64,000 nt of DNA. It comes from Symsagittifera roscoffensis (taxonomy: Eukaryota; Xenacoelomorpha; Acoela; Convolutidae). The stretch is from contig NC_087068.1 in NCBI RefSeq assembly GCF_963678635.1, forward strand, positions 47,755,785 through 47,819,784, given 5' to 3'. Each line of letters starts with the position of its first letter. Positions within the stretch are counted from its first letter, which is position 1. The translations under genes and the position numbers were made by a program. The notes beneath the pieces were generated by a model that saw nothing but the letters and a program-made list of their open reading frames with translations, was not told the origin of the DNA and did no database searches. Positions 57,865-64,000 of this stretch are shown one piece after another.

Positions 57865-58229
57865 CTAGTAGGGCTTTTGTGCATATAGTACGAGGGATTT
57901 CCCGGTCAATTTTTGGTTCTATAGTAAAGATTTGCTTCAAAATCGTTAGTGTGCAATCGCAAGCTATTCTCCATGGGCACTTGTTCATTTGATCAAAGTC
58001 CTTCTCAAATTTTCGCCAAAACAACCACAATATTCGCTTCTTCAATACACTTGTTTCTCTCACGTCAATTTTGATAAAAACCTATCTACCGGAGATACAT
58101 CAAACCTTTTCTAACTCCTCGTTCTGTAGATGAAATCATACGCTTTAATTAAATTCGGTACATATCCGGAGAGCTAATAGTTAAAATATAACAGTTTCTT
58201 ATTTTCGGTCTTCGTTGAAGGAGCGGCTT
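57776..58229. other. Flank with (TAG)n microsatellite
   Basis: A (TAG)n run spans 57827-57872, perfect to about 57864. The antisense ORF through it (57776-58063) gains a poly-Leu stretch from the repeat and is not considered real. Confidence 0.7.
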
Positions 58230-58410
58230 CACCGCTACCGGGAAGTGTTACTTCTTTGTAACATTCTCCCGGAAGTACATACCGACGGAAAATAAAGATA
58301 GGTTCTAAAACGAATGGCTAGCGCCTAAATCAAGCTTCAGATGCTTTTAGCCGTCTCTACCATAGCCATTCATTGTGGTTATCGTAAAATCGGGTCGAAT
58401 CGTGTCGATA
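58230..58410 (+). repeat. Inverted repeat IR2, left copy
   Basis: Diverged reverse complement of 59220-59380. Shared blocks are TGTAACATTC, AAGTACATA, CGACGGAAAATA, CTAGCGCCTAAA, ATGCTTTT and CGTCTCTACCA. It contains a local hairpin CCGGGAAGTGTTAC/GTAACATTCTCCCGG. Confidence 0.65.
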
Positions 58411-58880
58411 AAATCATCAAACCCATAGGAGATGGATCAACGCTGTACTCCTAACTTCTGTGACATTCGACCAGAATGGACAAAACTGCAGTTTGGATGG
58501 ATTCGAAATTTTAGCAGCTAACCTTCCGAATTGACGGTTTTAAGAGATTAACAACGTTATTGGGACGATTAGTCGAACGGTGAAGGTCAAGATATTCTGG
58601 TATTTTGAAATTTTAAACGTTCGAAGTGAAGACGTAATAATTCTAAGAAGCCTCAAAAACGGCCATTTTGGAAGAAAACCAGAAAAAAATCAGAACAACA
58701 ATTGTTGCGATAGCGATAACTACGAGAATTGTGATTGAAAAACGACAACGAATTACAGAGTTAGCAGAGACCGCTCCGAGTTGCAACTATTATGTCGCTA
58801 CAATAGTTGCAAGGCCGTTCACAACAACGGTGAAGGGTAGAAGACAGCCTTCCGGAAGGAAGATAAGGACGTTATTTCCC
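58411..58880. other. Spacer between inverted repeats, no gene seen
   Basis: A 91-codon ORF at 58668-58943 is unrecognised. A CTTCCGGAAGG palindrome near 58849 is related to the CCGGAGGGG motif cluster further right. Confidence 0.4.
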
Positions 58881-61525
58881 CGGATTCAGGAATCCGGAGG
58901 GGTCTCGGGAGTTGAACTGAAACTCTTTTATAAAAATTTTTAGCTTCCCGGTTATGTCTTGAATTGAATTTAATTAACATTCAAATTCATTTTGCAAGGA
59001 TGAGAAGCAAGGAGTAGGGGGGAAGGAATGATCCATCTTCGATGGAGACGATGATTTGTATCTACTGAACAAAAACAATAGTAATATAATAAGTAGTAAT
59101 AGCCCTGTTTTTAGGAGTGACCTCGTGGTCTGCGGATACTGAGACACAGCCATGAACTCCCTAATTTTGCATGTAATTAAGTTAATTTGAGTGTTTTGAC
59201 CGAAGACGAAAGCAGTAACGTTTTTGTCGACCCGATGTTACAAAGACCACCAAAAGAACTGGCTTTGGTAGAGACGATGAAAAGCATGAAGAGCTTAGTT
59301 TAGACGCTGGCCAGTCGCTTTATAGCTTAGCTATATTTTCCGTCGATATGTACTTACGGGTGAATGTTACATAGATGTTTTTATGGCGCTCCTGGGTGTT
59401 ATTCTTTTTTAACATCATGACCGGCAGAACCATTAACGAGCACTCCGAGCCGAGCGGATGCTCACATTAACGCCCTTATTAGGCAAAAACCGTCAGGGCG
59501 GAGGGATAGTTCGGAACGCGGAAGCCTTCCGGATTCCCATGAATAGCTTTTTAACCTAGTTAAGACCGAAAATTCACGAACCAGGAAGAGTGGGGGGATT
59601 CGCGGTCCCGTCATCTCCTGAGTGGTCCGTGACCAAAAACACTTAAAGATATATATAAAACCAAACAAAAAGTTTTATAGTACCCAAGAAAAACAAAAAA
59701 CATGAAAAATAACCGAAAAAATCAAAAACAGTAAAAAAGTAAAAATCCAGTAGAAATTTTCCCCCAGACAAGATGTGATCCAACCCTCCCGCTTTTTGTT
59801 GATAGATATATTGTTGTTACAGGCATTTATATCAATCACGATCGTTACGATCATTTTTGTAGCCCAACTGTGAGGCTTGTACTGTAGGGTTGTTTGAGTA
59901 TTTAAGCACGTTAATGCTAATTTGCGCTCAATCCGGAAGGGTCTGGTGATTTGCGCTCAATCCGGAGGGGTCTTGGGAGAAGACTGATCCGGCAAGCAGT
60001 ACAAGGAGCAACAAAGAGGGGCTCAAAGACAACGACAGTCGACTGTTGGGTATCGTCAACAAGTTTTGAACCCTTTTGGTACAAAAAAATAAGATAGTAA
60101 TCTGTGGGGGGCTCGACAGTGCTGCACTGTAGTGACCCTTCACCGAACTGCAAAAGTCCGAGTTAAGCACCTTGATTCGGATATTGAACAAACCCGATGG
60201 GGTATAGTATTACTAACATTATTACTGATATAGCTTATATTAATACTCCTATATCGTTTTTCAATGAAAAACACAGTAAGCGGACCGGTTTTTAGGGTCA
60301 AAATAGCGATATTTTGATCCCTCACAAATCGCGATTTTTGAAAAATCGATATTTTCTGAAACGGAAAAAAGCGCTGAATAACAGCAATGTAACGTGAGTA
60401 ACATTGTAACTGTGCTAGTATAATAGGTAGAACCGGTTGAATTTAGTTCAGAAGTGGTTGGAACTGTTTTTGTACCAAAAACAGAGTTTTCGCGATTTTT
60501 GAGAAAACGGAACTCTATGAAATCAAATTTTTTTTTTGAAATTTTCGAGTTAGGACAGTAAAAATAGTTGTTCGGACAACTTCCACTAGTGAATCTACAG
60601 GTTTAAAGACTCGTTTACCGAAAACCTTCCGGATTACAGAGAAATCGAACTTAACGTGTTTGATTCAGTGGATTCATCAATCCGGAGGGGTCCAAATAGC
60701 ATAGTTTTTCGCAAATTTTTTCAACTAAAGCGTTTTAGATCGGGTTTTTTGCATTGAACTAGAAGAGTATAGGCCTTTTGAGCTCGAATCAATAATTTTT
60801 AGGTCAAAAAGAGCAGAATTGCGGAAAAAGGCAGGCGGAACCTATAAGAGAGAAATTTCTTGACTTTAGAAAAAAGAAGTTTTGGTTAATAATTTTGGAA
60901 CTACTGGACAATTGATCCAGTTGATCTTGGTACCATTCGATCAGAAGTTAGCTGAGCTTACTGATAATAACAAAAATTATTCGAAAAAGTAAGCGTGAAA
61001 ATTTTTTGAGACTGTTTTAGCAGATTCACCAATTCGGGAGGGGAGACCCCTCACGTTTTATAATTTTTTTTGGAAAGCCCTTACACCCCTACCAAAGGGT
61101 AGAAACGGTTGAATAAGGCAATTTTACGCTGTTTTCGAGAATAGGGAAGGCTAAAAGCACCAGAAAACCTTGATAGAGCCGAAATTAGGCTAGCGATAAG
61201 ACCCTTCACCGTTAGCGTGAATTGTCAAATAAGAGGCCTAACTTCAATCCGGAAGGGTCTAGGGAAGGACCACATACCCTTCCTAGTTGATACAAACAGC
61301 ATAATAGCATCGGAGAACGTACCCTGAAGGGTATAGGTTGAAAATCAAGGAAGTCTCAGAAAAGCTAATTTTACAAAACCGGAGGGGTCCCAATCCGGAG
61401 GGGTCTTGTTTTCACAAAACCGGAGGGGTCCCAATCCGCAGGGGTCTCAATTTTGCCAATACGGAGGGATCCTATTTTTGCCAATCCGGACGGGTACTGT
61501 TTTTTGTCAACCCGGAGGGGTATTA
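58881..61525 (+). repeat. Cluster of AATCCGGAGGGGTC motifs
   Basis: At least eleven plus-strand copies or one-base variants occur at 58891, 59930, 59959, 60679, 61246, 61377, 61392, 61418, 61433, 61458, 61482 and 61509. A degenerate copy lies near 61031 and reverse-oriented CTTCCGGATT copies lie near 59525 and 60626. The last seven form a mini-array with 15-27-bp spacing. Sequence between motifs is not repeated. No ORF is convincing; the 65-codon ORF at 61338 is made of the motif. Confidence 0.85.
59100..59380 (-). repeat. Inverted repeats IR1 and IR2, right copies
   Basis: On the minus strand IR2 (59380-59220) precedes IR1 (59157-59100) by about 60 bp. IR1 begins at an ATG that opens a 59-codon frame with a hydrophobic Leu/Ile stretch. 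This resembles an intact 5' segment of an element whose other copies are split at 56172 and 58230. Confidence 0.6.
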
Positions 61526-62282
61526 TTTTGTTTAAGGACTTAGGTAAACAGAAGAAAAGATAATAGTGAGGGGTGTTAGGTTATTAAGAGACAGGCTAGG
61601 AACCAGTGACTGCACTGGTAATTTGCCTTTCAAAAAAGACCAGACCAAAACAAAAGAGGTCGAAACTCGGATATTTGCGACACTAAGTCTAGAGTTTGTA
61701 ACTCATTGGTGTGGATTGAAATCCTAAAACGTTTTTGAGAAAAGTGACTGCCCTGAGGATTTTAGTAGGTCTAGCTCGGGCAGTCCGAAGGCAGGTAGGT
61801 AACACAGGACTCGGTGGGTGCAATAGACGCCCACTTGAGAAAATTACTGCCTTCAAGTTTTGTCTGTTTGGTGCAGCACCAAGCAGGGAAAGCTCTTTCT
61901 TTCTAAAACAAGTTCGACTATTGTACTGCGACCGACTAAAAGTACAATTCACATACGTTTTTCATAGAAAAACTCTTATTTTGTTATATCTGGTTTTAAA
62001 TCAACAGTTTGTGCCTGTTTGGGTAGTAAATACGCTATCTTTTAAATTGACTGATATCATCATACTGTGCTAGTTCTCAAATCTTACGACTAATAATCGA
62101 TTATTGTGAATAGGTGTAAATACGCTGTGCCGTGATAACATACAAGCATTCGTAGTCACTTTTCAATAGAAACTTGTGGAATTTATTGTGTTGTGTTATT
62201 ATTATCAGTAGTCAGATCAAAATGACACTAGAAATCGAACTGAGTGCATAGATAGTAAGAAGTGATAAAGTGAAAAGTGAAA
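61526..62282. other. Leader region before the gag-like frame, no gene seen
   Basis: Could hold the end of a long terminal repeat and a primer-binding site, but neither could be shown from one end only. A short ORF (62223 onward, MTLEIELSA) precedes the gag-like start by about 30 bp. Confidence 0.4.
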
Positions 62283-64000
62283 ATGAGTCTAGACAAGTCA
62301 AGAATACCTAAACGAGGTAATAGCTCTAGGAAATTCATACCTGAAAAGCAAAGAAAAGCAATGACCGACCCTTTTGTGGAACGGATCACACGAACTCGGA
62401 CCGACAAAGGGGAGACTGTTTCAGGCAGAATGGTTGAAACCAGGAGTCAGAAGTCCTCAGAAGAGCGAAAAGCTATGCTAGAAGTGGAAGTCCATCCGGA
62501 CCAGGCCATGAATGAGAACCAGGAAATACATGGACCGGAGGGGAGAGACTGAAGGCTGGCGAGTGAATCTACTAAGGTAGAACCAGGCCAAGATTTTGCC
62601 ACTTCCATCGGGATACTGCACCGAGAGGAGATGTCGGAACTGTCCGACATCTCTACTGAAATTGTGGCAACTAGAAGATCTCCCACAGACAACACCATGA
62701 TGACAGGCGTGACGGAGAAACAGACAACGTCCTCATCGTTCTCAGAAAGAATGAAGAACACTTTCGGAAACATCTTTCCATTCACCATGGGAGTGGGTAC
62801 AGGAAATTAAGGTGAATCCCAGGAGGAAGAAGAGGACGATGAGGAGCAAGTGGACTTTGGATCTCAAGTCAGCCTCAATAGTTCGACCTAGGAGAATGAG
62901 GCATACACCGATAGATAGACTGGAACCATGGACAAATTTGGTGTGGTGAGAACGATAAGCAAAGACGAAAACACATCAGGCCAGTCAAGAGACTTTGTGA
63001 GTATGACAAATTCAGAGACGCAAACTGGGGAGAATAGAAACATAGGGCTAGGCAACGCATCGGCGGATCCAGAGGTGGATAATGAAAAGACGTCAAGGCA
63101 ATGAATCAAAGCCCGAATCAAGACCAGCACAAAGCTACCTGGGGTCGACAGGGTGACACCGCAACTAGTAACGCCACTAATAGAAAACGGGGCATCATAA
63201 GGAGATGCCTTGAACAACATAGTGGGCAGTATAGGAGAACAAAATGAACAGATGTCCATAAGAATGAGTGAACTAGAAAGAGCAGTCCACGTTGAAAGAG
63301 AAAATCTGCGGGAAGAGATAAACCGCAATAGACAAGAAGTTGGTAGGATCGAGAAACGCTTGAAGGAAAGAACGGACGAGCACATAGCGAAGAACTTGTC
63401 GCCAATGACAAGAGAAGCGGAACAGAGAGAGTTACGCTTAAGAGACGACACGGAGAGTTAAGAATTCAGCAAGAGCAGTCTTTTGGGACTCTCGACACAA
63501 AGATAGATGCGATGATGGAGAGGCGAACTCAGGCTATCATGGATAGGTTGGACGGGCTACCAGGCAGCAAGAGTGGACCAAAAGAAGGGGAACCGAACTC
63601 GGGAGGTCCCAGCAGGGAGCCGAAGGTGTACTTCAATGACCATCAAAGGAGGAGGACATATGGATCCACTTGAGGTAGGGGCAGTTCATCAGGCTACGCC
63701 ACAAGGAATAATAGAACATGGGGCCCAAACAGTAGAGCAAGTTCAACTGGGAACAGACAGACCTCAAACGATCGACCGACGCAAGGCACACATGCGACTG
63801 GGAGAGGTGATTCCGGTAACAGGAGACATGCAAGCCCAGGGAAGAGTCATGTGGGCCAAGGGGGAAACAGTCACGGCGATTTGGATTGCAGGGATGCACC
63901 GAATACAGAGCCCTTAACAAGGTGCGATGATACTCAGGCGGGGCACTCGAGAGATGCTACGGCAATGGCCATAGCCTTTGAACCCCTAAACAGGTCTTCG
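62283..64000 (+). pseudogene. Gag-like retrotransposon ORF, decayed, runs off the window
   Basis: A single frame from ATG 62283 has coding character for 1.18 kb but contains stops at 62550, 62808, 62889, 62916, 63102 and 63198. A stop at 63459 coincides with a likely 1-nt shift into another frame, which continues to the window end with one TGA at 63671. It is basic at the N-terminus (ETRSQKSSEERK). A strongly charged coiled-coil region lies at about 63210-63450 (SELERAVHVERENLREEI), and the sequence beyond it is Gly/Asn/Arg-rich. The layout fits a retroelement gag before its capsid part. No zinc knuckle was seen, so the class is uncertain. Confidence 0.5.

Noticed and set aside
57776..58063. 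Minus-strand ORF with poly-Leu
   Set aside because: The Leu run is the (TAG)n microsatellite; no other support.
60120..60200. Possible 5S rRNA-like sequence
   Set aside because: Only loose resemblance in the GAGTTAAGCACC phrase; the internal control regions of 5S are absent.

Overview
This is a nuclear segment from an invertebrate animal. It is AT-rich, its real genes have GT-AG introns, and there are no bacterial-style operons. Four cellular gene loci can be supported, all on the minus strand. (1) A three-exon cytosolic sulfotransferase (6276-9620, 291 aa). (2) A diverged tandem paralogue with the same exon structure but a 1-nt deletion just after the PAPS-binding loop (15148-16666), probably a pseudogene. 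(3) A CARD-like/NACHT/leucine-rich-repeat NLR-type receptor whose two long exons (27166-29285 and 21648-22764) join in phase across a 4.4-kb intron. (4) BUD13, a splicing factor of the RES complex (54575-55897). The species cannot be named from the sequence. An NLR-type gene argues against fly- or nematode-like lineages.

The rest is mobile or repetitive DNA. Positions 1-4.6 kb hold a virus-like block on the plus strand, with G-poor, A/C-rich coding: a secreted cysteine-rich glycoprotein ORF, a hydrophobic ORF, and a Ser/Pro-rich ORF whose tail has broken into several frames. Positions 8-21 kb and 29-32 kb are mostly gene-free, with degenerate tandem families at 12.2-14.1 and 17.3-18.6 kb. The NLR intron carries a satellite of about 290-bp units (23.6-25.4 kb).

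Positions 32.3-53.9 kb form a mosaic of recent duplications: a 1.68-kb direct repeat (two copies), a 1.7-kb palindrome, three consecutive long hairpins (42.19-42.91 kb), and six direct copies of a 1.4-2.3-kb unit that carries small ORFs and an antisense retroelement tail. Retrotransposon relics lie at 41.0-42.1 kb and 56.2-57.4 kb (reverse transcriptase), and a decayed gag-like frame runs off the right end (62.28-64.0 kb). The 58.9-61.5-kb stretch before it is studded with a CCGGAGGGG motif.

The most unusual signals are structural. One is two dispersed short hairpin motifs with compensatory base changes. Another is a set of minus-strand tRNA-like units, several of them ending in a GACC-plus-T-tract. 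A third is the inverted loop between two related palindromes, together with the two side-by-side hairpins that share an identical core.
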